Shown piece after piece: positions 41,246 through 52,187 of a stretch of 64,000 nucleotides of DNA. The notes under the pieces were generated by a model. It searched no databases. It was given only the letters and a program-made list of their open reading frames with translations, and was not told the origin of the DNA. Made by a program: the position numbers and the translations under genes. Each line of letters begins with the position of its first letter. The first letter of the stretch is position 1. This DNA is from Methanobacterium sp. ERen5 (lineage in GTDB: Archaea; Methanobacteriota; Methanobacteria; Methanobacteriales; Methanobacteriaceae), in NCBI GenBank assembly GCA_024167805.1, contig CP099988.1, positions 2,355,001-2,419,000 of the forward strand. Reading direction: 5' to 3'.

Positions 41246-42102
41246 ATGACAACTGAAGAAGAAGAACGTAAATTTAGTGTAGAAGAAGAAAAGAAAATTA
41301 AATTGATGCAGCAAGAAGTTGACATTGTAAGAAGAATGAGTAAAATTAAACATAAAATTGCAGTAATGAGTGGAAAAGGTGGAGTAGGTAAATCTACCAT
41401 TGCTGTTAATCTGGCTGCTGCTTTCGCAAAAAAGGGTTATAATACAGGTATCATGGATGTTGATATTCACGGCCCCAACGTTCCAATGATGTTTGGAGTG
41501 GAGGGCAAACACTTAATATTCACTTCAGATGGTATTCAACCCGTTGAAACTGAAGGCATTAAAATTATGTCTGTTGGATTTTTTTAGATTCACTGGATTC
41601 ACCAGTTATCTGGAGGGGACCTAAGAAAACTGGAGTCATAAAACAGTTCTTATCAGAAGTTAACTGGGGCGATCTGGATGTTTTGATCATAGATAATCCG
41701 CCAGGAACAGGGGATGAACCCTTAACAATTTTACAATCAGTTCCATTGGATGGGGTAGTCATGGTCACAACTCCACAAGCTGTTGTGCAGGAAGATGTTA
41801 GAAAGGGTATTAATCTTGTTCTAGAATCTAAAGTTCCGATAGTTGGTATTGTTGAGAACATGTCTGGCTTTATATGCCCTCACTGTCATGAAGAAGTTCC
41901 AATATTTGGTTCTGGAAACAGTGAAGAAATGGCTAAAAAAATGGATGTTCATTTCCTTGGAAAAATCCCCCTAAATGTAGAAACACCAGTTTCATCAGAC
42001 ACCGGAATTCCCATGGTTATCAAGGACCCTAAATCAGATATTGCAAAAAAAATATCAGAAATTGCCAATTATATTGAGTCAACAATAATCAAAAAGAAGT
42101 GA
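41246..42102 (+). pseudogene. Mrp/NBP35 family iron-sulfur carrier ATPase, one frameshift
   Basis: The deviant Walker A is [18 protein letters not shown]. The frame stops at MSVGFF; one more T in the T7 run at 41579-41585 gives [20 protein letters not shown], and the rest follows: [20 protein letters not shown] (usually DLPPGTGDE) and the CPHC pair in [15 protein letters not shown]. About 285 residues, a normal length. Such proteins assemble and hand on Fe-S clusters. GGTGGT precedes the ATG. Likely a sound gene with a sequencing error. Confidence 0.9.
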
Positions 42103-42376
42103 TATCTAAGAATTTGTTTTAGGGATTTATGTTTTTATGATAGGTGGTTTGCTGTGATTAAATTGGAATATCCAATTGAGACTCTTAAATCTTTTTTAGG
42201 GGTTTCATACATTTTATCGCAGTATATGCATGATATGCTAGGGAACCCCAATATTTTACGGTTTAAACTACCTGTTCTTATTTAATTTGAATTTGTTAAG
42301 TTTGAAATTCGTTGATCAAACAAAATAGCAATAGTAGAATGTTGGTTTATTAAAAAAAGGAAGAAAAGAATTTAAT
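42103..42376. other. intergenic between convergent genes
   Basis: About 270 bases; no gene, no strong terminator hairpin seen. Confidence 0.35.
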
Positions 42377-44352
42377 TTATTTTCCTGTTTGGAATTTGAA
42401 GGTGTAGGTTGTTTTTAGGTTGTTGCCTGCCTGGTCTTTGATTGCATTTTGTGGTATGGTGACTGTGTACCATGTGTTTGGTGTTTTGGTTGCGGTTTTG
42501 ATTGTGAGTAGGTTTCCCTTGATGGATTTACTTAGTGTTAATGTTTTTCCTTTGCTGTTTTTAATGGTTATCTTGTTGATGTTTGTACTTGCTTTGATGT
42601 TTTCACTGAATTTAATTGTAACTATAGATGTTCTTGAAATGTTGGTTTTCTTATTTGTAGGTGTAGTAACTGTTACTTTAGGTGGGATCTTGTCTATAGT
42701 ATATGTCTGTGAGTATACAGGTGATTTATTACCTGCAAGATCTATTGCCAGATATTTCAGTGTCGTGGTTTTTGTTATGGAGATTGGTTTACTGTACAAC
42801 GTACTCTTAGATGTTGGTGTGGTTCCGTTTAATGTGTAGTAAATTTTACCTGCTTCACTCATTTTAAGTGTTACAGTTTTTGTGGTGTTGTATAATCCTC
42901 CTTTAGGTGATGCACTAACTGTTGGTGGTATGGTGTCTTTTATTATGACTTGTGTTTTTACAGTTTGATTGTCTATTGTTGCTGAGATGGTGGCAGTACC
43001 AGCTTTTGTCCCACTTTTTAATTGGGATTGTGCACTTCCATCGGTTATGGATGCAGAACTTCCAATGGTACCTAAATCTGTTGTGAATGTTACAAGTATA
43101 CCACTTGGAAGATTACCAGTTAAAAGAGTTCCTGTATTGCTGTGTAGTAAATCAACTGTTACGGTTGAATTACCATTATTTGGAATGGCATTGGGTTTTG
43201 CGTTAATTGTTAAAACTAACCATGATGTTAAATCTACATTACTATTCACATGAACTGAAGGATCACTATTTGATCCCCACCAGTTAAGATTAGCATTAAC
43301 AAAACCACCAGTACTGTAAATTACCATATTCGAATTCCCAACAATCCAGTTAAATCCAATAACGGCTTTACCACCCTCATTGTAGATAATTCCTCCGTTA
43401 CTTATTGATGTGTTGTTGGTGATTTGATCATTGATAAATGTTACAGCACCATTATTGTAGATGACTCCTCCGTTTGTTGCGGTGTTGTTGGTGATTTGAT
43501 CATTGATAAATGTTACAGTATCATCGTTGTAGATGACTCCTCCGTTTGTTGCGGTGTTGTTGGTGAATTTATCATTGATACTAATTAAATTACCATTAAT
43601 GTAAATTACACCACCACTACTTGTGGCTGAGTTATTGGTGAATATATTATTGGTTTCAGTTATAATTCCAGTACAGTAAAGTACTCCACCATAATTTGAA
43701 AAGTTGTTGGTGAATATGTTGTTTTCAATGGTTAACCTACTGCTACTGAAGATAACTCCACCACCTTCAATTGCGTTGTTACTGTTAAATGTACTGTTGG
43801 TCACAGTTAATGTACCCTCATTGCTAATGGCTCCTCCAACATTTGCGGTGTTGTTCTTGAATGTGGAGTTGGTAATGTTCAAGATACCATCTGAACCTTG
43901 ATTATTAATTGCACCACCAAAATCTGTGCTGTTTCCATTTTTTAGTGTCAGGTTTATGAGTGTGAGTGTGATGTGTAGTCCTGGTGTTATGGTGAAAATC
44001 TTTCCTTTTCCCTGCATGTCTATGACTGTGTTAGCTTGGTTATCGCCTATAATGGTCATGTTGGTGTTGATTGTTATGTTATACTCTTTATAGGTTCCCT
44101 TAGTGATGTAGATTGTTCCGTGGTTTGCTACAGTTCCTGTGGCATTTTTTATTGTTTTTTCGGACCACTTGTACCATTGTACACTGCGGACTGACCATCC
44201 GAAGTGTCGCTTCCTGCAGTGTTAACATATATCATGCTATTATTCACTGTGCTACCTGCACTTACGCTACCAACACCCACTGAAAATAGAAAAATACTCA
44301 ATAATAACAACAATAAAATTTTAGAAAATCCTTTGCTAATTTCGTATTTTAT
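42377..44352 (-). pseudogene. adhesin-like protein, beta-helix with Ig-like tail, one frameshift
   Basis: The intact frame (44059-42377, 560 residues) holds beta-helix repeats (about 15-250), a Big_1-like domain (about 260-365) and a tail of chitobiase-like and Big_5 modules (about 370-560). Upstream, another frame encodes a signal peptide (ISKGFSKILLLLLLSIFLFS, then GSVSAGSTVNN) and MIYVNTAGSDTSDG. The two join near 44165-44180, where one base appears to be missing. No ATG opens the signal peptide: after GGGGAGGTATAAAG the codon is ATA. About 658 residues in all. Confidence 0.82.
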
Positions 44353-44605
44353 CTTTATACCTCCCCATTATATATTATTTTAACTATAAAACAAATCAAT
44401 CCATAAAATGTTTAATTATATCCAATTTAAGGATATTAACTCTTTAGAAACATATATCTTCCGATAATAATAAATTCATAATCGTGGAACTGATAATTAT
44501 AATTTATTAAATGAGGATTATAATGTCCAAAAAAGACAATTAGGCTTGAAATATGGTCAAATCTTCAAATAAATAGTGTTAACATGAAATTTATAAATAA
44601 ATAAA

Positions 44606-45133
44606 CTACGAAAATCCGCCAGATCCAATAATAATGAATTTGTAGAAGCGGTTTATTCTCATTTTTTTCATTTTAATAGCCATTATAACCCAGGAATAAA
44701 AAAAGATCAAAATTCCAGTGCATAATATAATAACGGTTAGCAAGCCCACCCAGTTCTCATTCATAGTTCCATTTAATAAATGGGCAATTATAATTAAAAT
44801 TAATCCCAAGAAAATTAAGATCAGTGATATGTAATTCGTTAAAACAGTATTCCTACAACTATCCGGTAGCTTCCTAACATTTTTTAATGCTCTTATATAA
44901 TCGTGAAATTCCTTTTTTATGTTCCTGATTGATATTTTTGATTTATTTCGCAACAAGTACCATACAAATGTAATGACAATGGCAACGGCCATGAAAAAAT
45001 AAAATATGTTGATCATGCTGTATCCAAAGATCTGACTGTCTGCACTAAAACCCACAAAAAGTGCCGCTACGATAGCTATTAATCCTATTAATGTTCCAAA
45101 TTCAATGGAGTTGCTCTTCACGATATCAACCAA
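44606..45133 (-). CDS. membrane protein of unknown function, four helices
   Basis: 175 residues with two pairs of membrane helices (about 12-30 and 38-60, then 100-120 and 128-152) separated by a basic cytosolic loop (KSKISIRNIKKEFHDYIRAL). The start is TTG. No family recognised. Isolated between A+T-rich spacers. Confidence 0.6.
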   Translation of the reverse strand: MVDIVKSNSIEFGTLIGLIAIVAALFVGFSADSQIFGYSMINIFYFFMAVAIVITFVWYLLRNKSKISIRNIKKEFHDYIRALKNVRKLPDSCRNTVLTNYISLILIFLGLILIIIAHLLNGTMNENWVGLLTVIILCTGILIFFYSWVIMAIKMKKMRINRFYKFIIIGSGGFS

Positions 45134-45506
45134 CTACTAACATACCCTCATCCTAAATTTTTAAGTTATCTAAACTACGCAACATTTATAGCTTTTCTAA
45201 CATCTATAAAATGGATATTGAATAATATTATTTAAAGTAGTTGTTTAATTTTGTATTTATGTAAAATGAATTTGGGTTACAATGATATATTAAAGAATTT
45301 GTAATAGGCTCAATAATAGCCTTTGATTGGATAATTTTACTTTAGGTTTACATTTAATCTCTACCCGTTTTGAAATTATCATCCAATTACAAACACTAGC
45401 ATGCAATGATAATGGTTGTACTAATTATTCTGGGACTATTTCCATATATTTAGTAAAATAGCATAAGATCTTACAAGCTTCAACAATTACAAGAAAAATA
45501 TCGATA
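45134..45506. other. A+T-rich intergenic region
   Basis: About 370 bases with no supported feature. Confidence 0.4.
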
Positions 45507-45713
45507 TTATATTAAAATCCTGAATAACCACTGGGAAATACCAAATAATAAAAAAGCGAAGACAATCATGAACATGAACCCATTTTTGGTTCTTAATTCG
45601 ATTGGTACTATTTTATTAATTTTGTCAGGGAACAAATATACTCTTTGAACCATTAATCCAATTGTTATCATTAGAAATGCCGCTTGTGGTGATGGTGTGT
45701 CAACATAATAAAT
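45507..45713 (-). pseudogene. C-terminal remnant of a membrane protein
   Basis: A frame of 68 codons with no start reads TPSPQAAFLMITIGLMVQRV, then PIELRTKNGFMFMIVFAFLL and ends WLFRILI. Two hydrophobic helices and a normal composition suggest the end of a lost gene. It opens directly after a stop codon. Confidence 0.4.
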
Positions 45714-45889
45714 TTATATCAAATTAATTCTTAAAATGTATATATTTACATATTCTATTAATTTTATGATTTTTATTAACCAAGCAGGTTACATTAATGG
45801 AAAATTAGGGACATTAAAAAAATTTAAAATAAGGTGAAGTTAATTGATTCATTTATCAAATGAATGATCTATTAACTAATATTTAGACA

Positions 45890-46111
45890 TTATTCAACCA
45901 TTTTTCTCTCCATTGCTCCTTGATGCCATGTAAATCCTGATAGTATTTTATCTCTACAATTTTTACAGGTTATAAAATCTCCCACAAGACTAACTGTAAT
46001 TGTTTTTCCGGTAAGATCATTTTTTACCTCGAAAGTAACATTTTCTTCGTGACCCCAATTTTTATATAATTCTAGGTTGTGCTTGTTTATTGATACATCA
46101 ACATCTTTCAT
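45890..46111 (-). CDS. small hypothetical protein with CxxC
   Basis: 73 residues with a strand-rich core (ENVTFEVKNDLTGKTITVSL), then ITCKNCRDKILSGF containing a CxxC pair. GGAGAT precedes the ATG. Family not recognised; probably soluble. Confidence 0.55.
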   Translation of the reverse strand: MKDVDVSINKHNLELYKNWGHEENVTFEVKNDLTGKTITVSLVGDFITCKNCRDKILSGFTWHQGAMERKMVE

Positions 46112-46353
46112 AATATTATCTCCTGTATTTATATTATTTATTAATCATAGTTATCATAGTTTATATATCATTTTGAAATTTTTCACTTGATACCAATATT
46201 ATTAAAAATTTAATTATTGTTTAAAATGTAATGTAGTATAAAAATGAGGACGAAATCTAAATTTGACCGTTATATCGCATTATTTTATTCATGAATCTTA
46301 GTAAATGTTTAGTAACAATGTATAATCTGATAATACATGAATTGCTAGATTTT
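46112..46353. other. divergent promoter spacer
   Basis: About 240 A+T-rich bases between divergent genes; no supported site apart from the tandem repeat that follows. Confidence 0.35.
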
Positions 46354-46470
46354 ATAATCTAAAAAGGAATATATATTGTAAAATCAATTACATATTATAT
46401 ATAATCTAAAATAGAATATATATTGTAAAATCAATTACATATTATATATAATCTAAAATGGAATACATAT
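46354..46470. repeat. 47-base tandem repeat, two and a half copies
   Basis: Copies start at 46354, 46401 and 46448, each with ATAATCTAAAA and, in the first two, ATTGTAAAATCAATTACATA. Copies 1 and 2 differ at only two positions; the third stops after about 23 bases. The array ends about 25 bases before the ATPase start, so it covers that gene's promoter. Confidence 0.85.
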
Positions 46471-46495
46471 TTCAAAAAAAATTTGGGTGATAAAT

Positions 46496-47686
46496 ATGGA
46501 AGATTTAGCTTGGGGCACCGATGCAGAGTTAACTGATGAGCAATTTTACAATCGAGAAGATAGTATTGCATTGATTAAAAGCCTATTAGAAACAACTTCT
46601 AAAGGATCTCCCCCAACACTCATGATTGTGGGAATTAGGGGAGTTGGAAAGACAGTTCTATTGAAAAAGATAAAAAAAGAAATCGATGACAAATATTTGA
46701 CTTGTTATGTAGATTTATCAGCTACTTTAGGGTACCAAAAAGGTGAATTAACTGAAATGAGTATAATGGAACATTTCTATGAATCTTGGATGGAATCATC
46801 ACAGAGTAAAGGATTTACTACCGTGTTTAAAAAAGTATCAAAATATTTCAAAACAAAAAACTTTGAATTAAAAGAGATCATGGATGTTGGTGGGATTCCT
46901 CTTCCAATACCTAAATCAGAAGATGATTATAAAAAACTCTCAAAATTTGTATTCAATCTACCCCAAATTATTTACGAAGATCACTCTGGAGATATAGACG
47001 GATGTATCATGATTATTGATGAATTTCAGGCGCTTAATGATTTAGGTAAGCGATTAGATTCATTTTTATGGTTTTTCAGAAGCATGATTCAAAATCAAAA
47101 AAATGTAGCTTACGTTTTTTCTGGATCTTTAACTGCTAGAGATTCTATTATTGAAAGAATTGCAGGTAAAGATGGTGCTTTTGGAGGCAGAATGTTAAAT
47201 TTACATATAGATCCATTTTCTAAAGAAACTGTAAAGAAATATCTAGATGAAAAATTACCTTCTTTAATTTTAGAAGATAGTGGATTTGAAAGATTTTACA
47301 AATGTACCAATGGAATTCCCTTTTATGTAAATACATTTGCTAAACTACTTCAAAAGGATACACCATTGGATGGGACTAAGGTTAAAGAGGAGTTTAGAAG
47401 AACATTATCAATGATTGCAGTCCATTTAATAAATCAATGGAGCAGACTAACCCTACAAGATCAAAATATTATAGTCACACTTATTGATAAACCCCTTAGA
47501 AGAAAGGAAATAGCAGATAAATTAGGTATAACAACAGGTACATTAAGTACTCCTTTAAACAAGTTACAGAAATTAGGATTAATAGAATCCGAAGATAGAA
47601 TTTATTGTATTTCAGAGCCTATTTTAAAGGCTTGGCTTAAAAAAGAATACGAAGAAAAGGGTGTATTCCCATTTAGAAGTATTTAA
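46496..47686 (+). CDS. archaeal AAA ATPase with C-terminal winged helix
   Basis: About 396 residues. Walker A GIRGVGKT is near 45-52; Walker B CIMIIDEFQALND near 170-182, followed by a sensor region (VAYVFSGSLTARDSI). The C-terminus is a winged helix (RRKEIADKLGITTGTLSTPL). This is the archaeal ATPase/STAND-like plan also seen in Orc1-related proteins. It may be a DNA-binding switch or conflict-system ATPase; the partner is unknown. ATG 46496 is chosen; the GTG at 46487 is within the site GGGTGAT. Confidence 0.85.
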   Translation: MEDLAWGTDAELTDEQFYNREDSIALIKSLLETTSKGSPPTLMIVGIRGVGKTVLLKKIKKEIDDKYLTCYVDLSATLGYQKGELTEMSIMEHFYESWMESSQSKGFTTVFKKVSKYFKTKNFELKEIMDVGGIPLPIPKSEDDYKKLSKFVFNLPQIIYEDHSGDIDGCIMIIDEFQALNDLGKRLDSFLWFFRSMIQNQKNVAYVFSGSLTARDSIIERIAGKDGAFGGRMLNLHIDPFSKETVKKYLDEKLPSLILEDSGFERFYKCTNGIPFYVNTFAKLLQKDTPLDGTKVKEEFRRTLSMIAVHLINQWSRLTLQDQNIIVTLIDKPLRRKEIADKLGITTGTLSTPLNKLQKLGLIESEDRIYCISEPILKAWLKKEYEEKGVFPFRSI

Positions 47687-47849
47687 TATATTTAAAAAGG
47701 ATAAATGTTAATTATTTCCCTTGAGAAGTAGCAATAAAGGAACCATTTCAGAATAATGGAACTCAAGTGATGTTTAAAAAAATGAAATGAGTGAAGTTTG
47801 TTATCCATTCATGGGGAATGAATTCAACTCCTCTAAAATTTAGGATTTA
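47687..47849. other. spacer between convergent genes
   Basis: A+T-rich; no clear terminator hairpin identified. Confidence 0.3.
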
Positions 47850-48398
47850 TTAGCTAACCAGATCTTTACCTATTTCCCTGGCTTTTTTGAGGATTTCTTC
47901 CTTATTTTTAACATCACCCAGTGTCTGGTCTCCCGCTGATACGAGCACACCCTTAACTGGATAACCTAAAAGATCGAAAACCTGTTTTGTGGAATTTATA
48001 TAATCTTCAAAGAGATCTCCATCAGGGTTACCCTGTGAAAAAACAAGTGCAGATGAAGTTTTACCAAGTTTTTCTGGAAAACCCATGAGTGCATACAGTC
48101 TGTCTGTGAATAATTTAGCCTGTGCAGTCATCTGCCACATGTATATTGGGGAACCAAGAACAAAGGCATCGCTTTCTGCCAGTTCCTTGTATAATATCTG
48201 CATATCATCATCTGTTTTGCATTCACCATCATTGGTTTTACAGTGCATGCAGGCTTGGCACGGCTTAATATCGAGTTTATTCAGATTGTAAATTTTTGTC
48301 TCTGCTCCCTCTTCAGAAGATCCTTCCAATATTTCTTTAACCATGATCTCAGTATTTCCACCCTCTCTCGGGCTACCAACCAATCCTAAAACTTTCAA
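47850..48398 (-). CDS. iron-sulfur flavoprotein (NADPH-dependent FMN reductase fold)
   Basis: 182 residues. The N-terminal [13 protein letters not shown] binds FMN phosphate. A compact Cys motif, [14 protein letters not shown] (about 47-60), is that of the Isf family, which binds a 4Fe-4S cluster. [19 protein letters not shown] is the typical mid segment. Isf proteins move electrons from ferredoxin and help reduce O2 or peroxide in methanogens. The start is TTG with GGAGGGAT. Confidence 0.92.
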   Translation of the reverse strand: MKVLGLVGSPREGGNTEIMVKEILEGSSEEGAETKIYNLNKLDIKPCQACMHCKTNDGECKTDDDMQILYKELAESDAFVLGSPIYMWQMTAQAKLFTDRLYALMGFPEKLGKTSSALVFSQGNPDGDLFEDYINSTKQVFDLLGYPVKGVLVSAGDQTLGDVKNKEEILKKAREIGKDLVS

Positions 48399-48924
48399 AT
48401 TTTATCCCTCCAAAAAAATAATAATTTTTAAACATGTAGTGTATCTACATACATTTTAAATAATCTTTTCTATAAAAAATTTATCTACTAAGAAAAAAAC
48501 TACTAATATGAATAAATTATGTGTTTGAAGATGTTCCAAGTTCTCTTTATTTAACAACTAGAAGTATTATTTTAAGAGCATCTTTTTATCTATAACAATT
48601 TAATTAATGCCCCACGATTATCTTAACCCTTTCTAGGAGTTTTTTTATTTTATTTCATATATTCTGCTTTTTTTAATTTAGAATTACAAACCTTTTCCAT
48701 TTTATAACTACTCCTTCTTAAACTTTAAATCCTGACTAATTTTGCTTTATCTCGATGAATATCTTTTCTATAAATTATTGGGATCATTTTTTTGAACCAA
48801 AGCTTTAAATAGTATTAGTACCGTATTATGTATAGTTCATTTTAATGAATAGTTCAATAATATGCACTATTTAATTGTAAGGAAATATCACATATTAAGT
48901 CAAAAAAAATTGGGAGATCTTAAA
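48399..48924. promoter_or_regulatory. divergent promoter region
   Basis: About 525 A+T-rich bases. TTCATTTTAATGAA (48837-48850) has 6-base arms and lies about 75 bases before the marR start, with AGTTCA flanks repeated; a candidate MarR operator. Confidence 0.45.
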
Positions 48925-49374
48925 ATGGAAGAAGAAAAATCTGAGAAATTGATTGAGGAGATGTTGGAAGATTCAATAATCTATATTAAAATTTTTAACA
49001 GGGAACTAAAGAATTTATCAGATAAAAAGTTCATGAAGACGTTTTTCTGGCTCATAACGATTAAAAATTACGATAATCTCTCAATGTCCGGGTTAGCCAA
49101 GACCTTGAACATTTCAAAAACCCAAATCACACCCAGAATTGATCAATTAGTGAATGAGGGTCTGCTTGAAAGAGTTCCAGATGAAAATGACCGCAGAGTA
49201 CTCAGGATCGCTTTGACAGCTGAGGGAAAAGATCTCATCAAAAATTCTAATATAACAGTTAAGGAAGCTATGAACCAATTATTAAATCCACTAGATCCTG
49301 AAGAACTTGAAGAGCTTGGTAAAAGTGTCGAAACAATAAAAAATACCGTTTTAAAAATTCAGGGAGTCCTTTAA
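48925..49374 (+). CDS. MarR family transcriptional regulator
   Basis: 149 residues from MEEEKSEKLIEEMLEDS, with GGGAGATC upstream; a longer frame from 48862 lacks a site. The winged helix LSMSGLAKTLNISKTQITPR is followed by the wing VPDENDRRVLRIALTAEGKD. It is one base from the MFS pump gene, so they are an operon and it likely represses that pump. Confidence 0.92.
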   Translation: MEEEKSEKLIEEMLEDSIIYIKIFNRELKNLSDKKFMKTFFWLITIKNYDNLSMSGLAKTLNISKTQITPRIDQLVNEGLLERVPDENDRRVLRIALTAEGKDLIKNSNITVKEAMNQLLNPLDPEELEELGKSVETIKNTVLKIQGVL

Positions 49375-49375
49375 T

Positions 49376-50794
49376 TTGAGTGATACAGATGTACTTGTTA
49401 ACAAGAATCCACATGTTGGTTGGTTTCCCTTAATAATTGTTACTCTGGCAGCTTTTATAATCAGTATAGATATCAGTTTTTTAAATGTGGCTATTACGAA
49501 TTTAGTTAATGATCTGCACACCACTGTAGTTACTATTCAGAGTATTATTGTTGTTTATTCTCTGGTTTTGGCGAGTTTAACCCTGCTTAGTGGTGAGTTA
49601 CAGAAGGTTTTAGGCAGGAAAAAAACATTTCTCATAGGGGCACTTATTTTTGGTGTGGGTAATTTTATTGCAGCCTTAAGCATGAACAGTACTATGCTCC
49701 TCTTAGGATGGTCCGTACTGGAAGGTGCTGGTGGGGCATTGATGTGGGTATCAATGTACTCCCTCGTTATTGGAAGTTACACCGATAATAGAAGAGCCAC
49801 TGCACTGGGTTTATCTGGTTCTGTAGGATCTCTTGGACTGGTTGTTGGACCATTTATTGGTGGATTTTTAACCACTTATCTGAGCTGGAGGTATGCATTC
49901 GGATTAGAATTCATCATAATACTTTTAATATTAGTATTTTCAAGGCAAATACCATCTTTCCCTGCAACCATGCACTGGTCTGATATTAATATTGTGGGTG
50001 GAATCAACTCGGCTTTAAGTATATTTTTACTGGTTTATGGTTTAATATTACTTAACGACCCTTCAACCTTGTATATTGGCCCCTACGTAATACTGGCTGG
50101 AATTATCCTTTTAGCAGTATTTTACTTTGATCAGAGAAGTAGAATAAAGAATGATAAACATCCTTTGGTTGATATTAGGATTTTTAAAATCAGATCATTT
50201 GCATTGGGCAACATATTCCTATTTCTGTATGGTTCAGTAGTTAGTGGGATTCGTTTTGTTATACCAGTTTTTGTACAGTCAGTTTTAGGATACAGTGCTT
50301 TGCTAACAGGTTATCTATTTGCTGCCATGGCCCTTCCAATGTTCATTGTAACCTTCTCAACAGGTAAAATTTCAGGCAGATTCCGCCCACGCTACATAAT
50401 AACCGTTGGTTTTATAGTTTGCTTAATTGGAGCTGGGTACCTCATCTATGCTTTCAGTTCCAATCCAAGTTTTATAGAGATGATAATAGGAATGGCATTG
50501 ATTGGACTGGGAATCGGTATCATCGCACCCCATGGTTCTAACTATGCATTTTCAGAAATAACGCATGATAAACAACCTGATGCTTCTGCAATTAGAAGCA
50601 CCAACAGTAACTTAAACTCATCTGTAGGTACAGCCATATTTGGTCTCATACTACTCATGGGCTCAGCTAATGCTTTAAGTGTTGAACAACTATCCACTGG
50701 TATGTTAGATTCTATCTATGCGATGGTTATACTGTTATTTGTAGGTTTAATCATGACACAGTTCATAAAAATGAATAAAATTACCGAGTCTTAA
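49376..50794 (+). CDS. MFS drug:H+ antiporter, 14 helices (DHA2/EmrB type)
   Basis: 472 residues with about fourteen membrane helices. IDISFLNVAITNLVNDL is the DHA2 motif in helix 1, and GSVGSLGLVVGPFIGGFLTT is the antiporter motif C in helix 5. The start is TTG, one base after the marR stop. It exports toxic organic compounds; specificity not visible. An MBL-fold gene follows after 32 bases. Confidence 0.92.
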   Translation: MSDTDVLVNKNPHVGWFPLIIVTLAAFIISIDISFLNVAITNLVNDLHTTVVTIQSIIVVYSLVLASLTLLSGELQKVLGRKKTFLIGALIFGVGNFIAALSMNSTMLLLGWSVLEGAGGALMWVSMYSLVIGSYTDNRRATALGLSGSVGSLGLVVGPFIGGFLTTYLSWRYAFGLEFIIILLILVFSRQIPSFPATMHWSDINIVGGINSALSIFLLVYGLILLNDPSTLYIGPYVILAGIILLAVFYFDQRSRIKNDKHPLVDIRIFKIRSFALGNIFLFLYGSVVSGIRFVIPVFVQSVLGYSALLTGYLFAAMALPMFIVTFSTGKISGRFRPRYIITVGFIVCLIGAGYLIYAFSSNPSFIEMIIGMALIGLGIGIIAPHGSNYAFSEITHDKQPDASAIRSTNSNLNSSVGTAIFGLILLMGSANALSVEQLSTGMLDSIYAMVILLFVGLIMTQFIKMNKITES

Positions 50795-50826
50795 AAAAAT
50801 TTATAGAAAGGAATGGAGTGAAGTAA

Positions 50827-51567
50827 ATGAAAATAGCTGATAAGATTGAAATGTTAGAAATACCTATGAAACTCATGGGAACACATGGAACCATATACCC
50901 CACAGTCATATGGGATGATGAACATGTTGTTCTAGTTGACACAGGAATATCAGACAGTAAACCTTTAATAAAAGATGAAATGGACAAAGCAGATGTGTCA
51001 TTCGATAAAATAGCTACAATATTGGTCACACATCAGGATATTGACCATATATGTGGGATTAACAGCATAGTGGATGAACTGGGTGATGTTAAGGTTCTGG
51101 CTCACAGTGAAGAAAAATCTTACATCCAAGGTGAAAAACCGATCTTGAGGTTTAAGAATTCAAATATCAAGGAACGCATAAAGATGTTACCTGAGGAAGA
51201 ACAACGAAAGGTTTTGGACATGGTTGAAAACACCTCTGTAAAGGTGGATGGGGAATTATCTGATGGTGACAAACTGGATTATGGTGGGGGAATTGTAGTT
51301 ATCCACACTCCAGGACACACACCTGGACACATCTGTCTCTACCATGAAGAATCAAAAACTCTCATTGTTGGAGATGCCTTAAATATCGAGGGTAATGAGC
51401 TTGTTGTAACACATAGAGAAGCCATGAGTAAAAATGAACTCGAAATAATTAAAGGTTGGCTTGAAAAGCTCGGAGAATTTGATATAGAAAATGTGATAGC
51501 TTATCATACAGGTTTAATTAAAAATGATCCAAACCAGAAGATAAAGGAGCTATCAAACAGCATATAA
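50827..51567 (+). CDS. MBL-fold metallo-hydrolase
   Basis: 246 residues. The metal motif reads THQDIDHICGI: HxDxDH in place of HxHxDH, a variant seen in many MBL-fold proteins. Then TPGHTPGHICLYHEESKTLI and a late His in VIAYHTGLI. Glyoxalase II-like overall; it could detoxify a compound handled by the pump just upstream (32 bases). GGAGTG precedes the ATG. Confidence 0.85.
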   Translation: MKIADKIEMLEIPMKLMGTHGTIYPTVIWDDEHVVLVDTGISDSKPLIKDEMDKADVSFDKIATILVTHQDIDHICGINSIVDELGDVKVLAHSEEKSYIQGEKPILRFKNSNIKERIKMLPEEEQRKVLDMVENTSVKVDGELSDGDKLDYGGGIVVIHTPGHTPGHICLYHEESKTLIVGDALNIEGNELVVTHREAMSKNELEIIKGWLEKLGEFDIENVIAYHTGLIKNDPNQKIKELSNSI

Positions 51568-51649
51568 CTGTACAAAATCAGAAAATATATGTTGAATGCC
51601 ATTAATTATTATTTAATAAATTATTTCCATTCATTTAATTAATAAACCT

Positions 51650-52087
51650 TCAACGAATTATTTTTTCTATTTCCATGTAGTAACCCTCCTCGAATATCAA
51701 AGTTAGATTCGGTTGGGGGCCTGATAAATTTCCTGTATCAGCTAATTTTTCAGTCTGCCAATTTTCGTATTCAATGAGTTTTTTTCCAATAACTTTTTCA
51801 GGTTCCACCTTGTAAAAAACATCACTCAATACATTGTCGTGTTTCAAAATTTTCAGATTATTTGCTTTAATAATCATATCATGAGTATTGGATATATCAC
51901 GACCATTTAATACCTTAAATGTTAATGTATACTCTTTTAAAGATTTTCTATTTCTCTTTGTGAAATTAACTAACTCTTCTCCTTTGAATATGGATATTTC
52001 TTGTGAAATCTCTTCTAGAGAATTTAGTATCCCTTCATCATCTTTCAATCTTACTATCTCCCAGATTGGACAAGTTCTGGTCCACAT
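51650..52087 (-). CDS. hypothetical protein
   Basis: 145 residues, charged, soluble. Strand-helix pattern with FKGEELVNFTKRNRKSLKEY and LSGPQPNLTLIFEEGYYMEI near the end. A stop codon lies just upstream of the first ATG. Family not recognised. Confidence 0.5.
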   Translation of the reverse strand: MWTRTCPIWEIVRLKDDEGILNSLEEISQEISIFKGEELVNFTKRNRKSLKEYTLTFKVLNGRDISNTHDMIIKANNLKILKHDNVLSDVFYKVEPEKVIGKKLIEYENWQTEKLADTGNLSGPQPNLTLIFEEGYYMEIEKIIR

Positions 52088-52187
52088 TTTCTTCTATTTA
52101 TCTGTATGGAAACTCACACTTGTATTATGTAAATATGGATTTTAAGGGTATGAATTATTTCAGGGCAATTTCTTTTTTTCTACTCTT

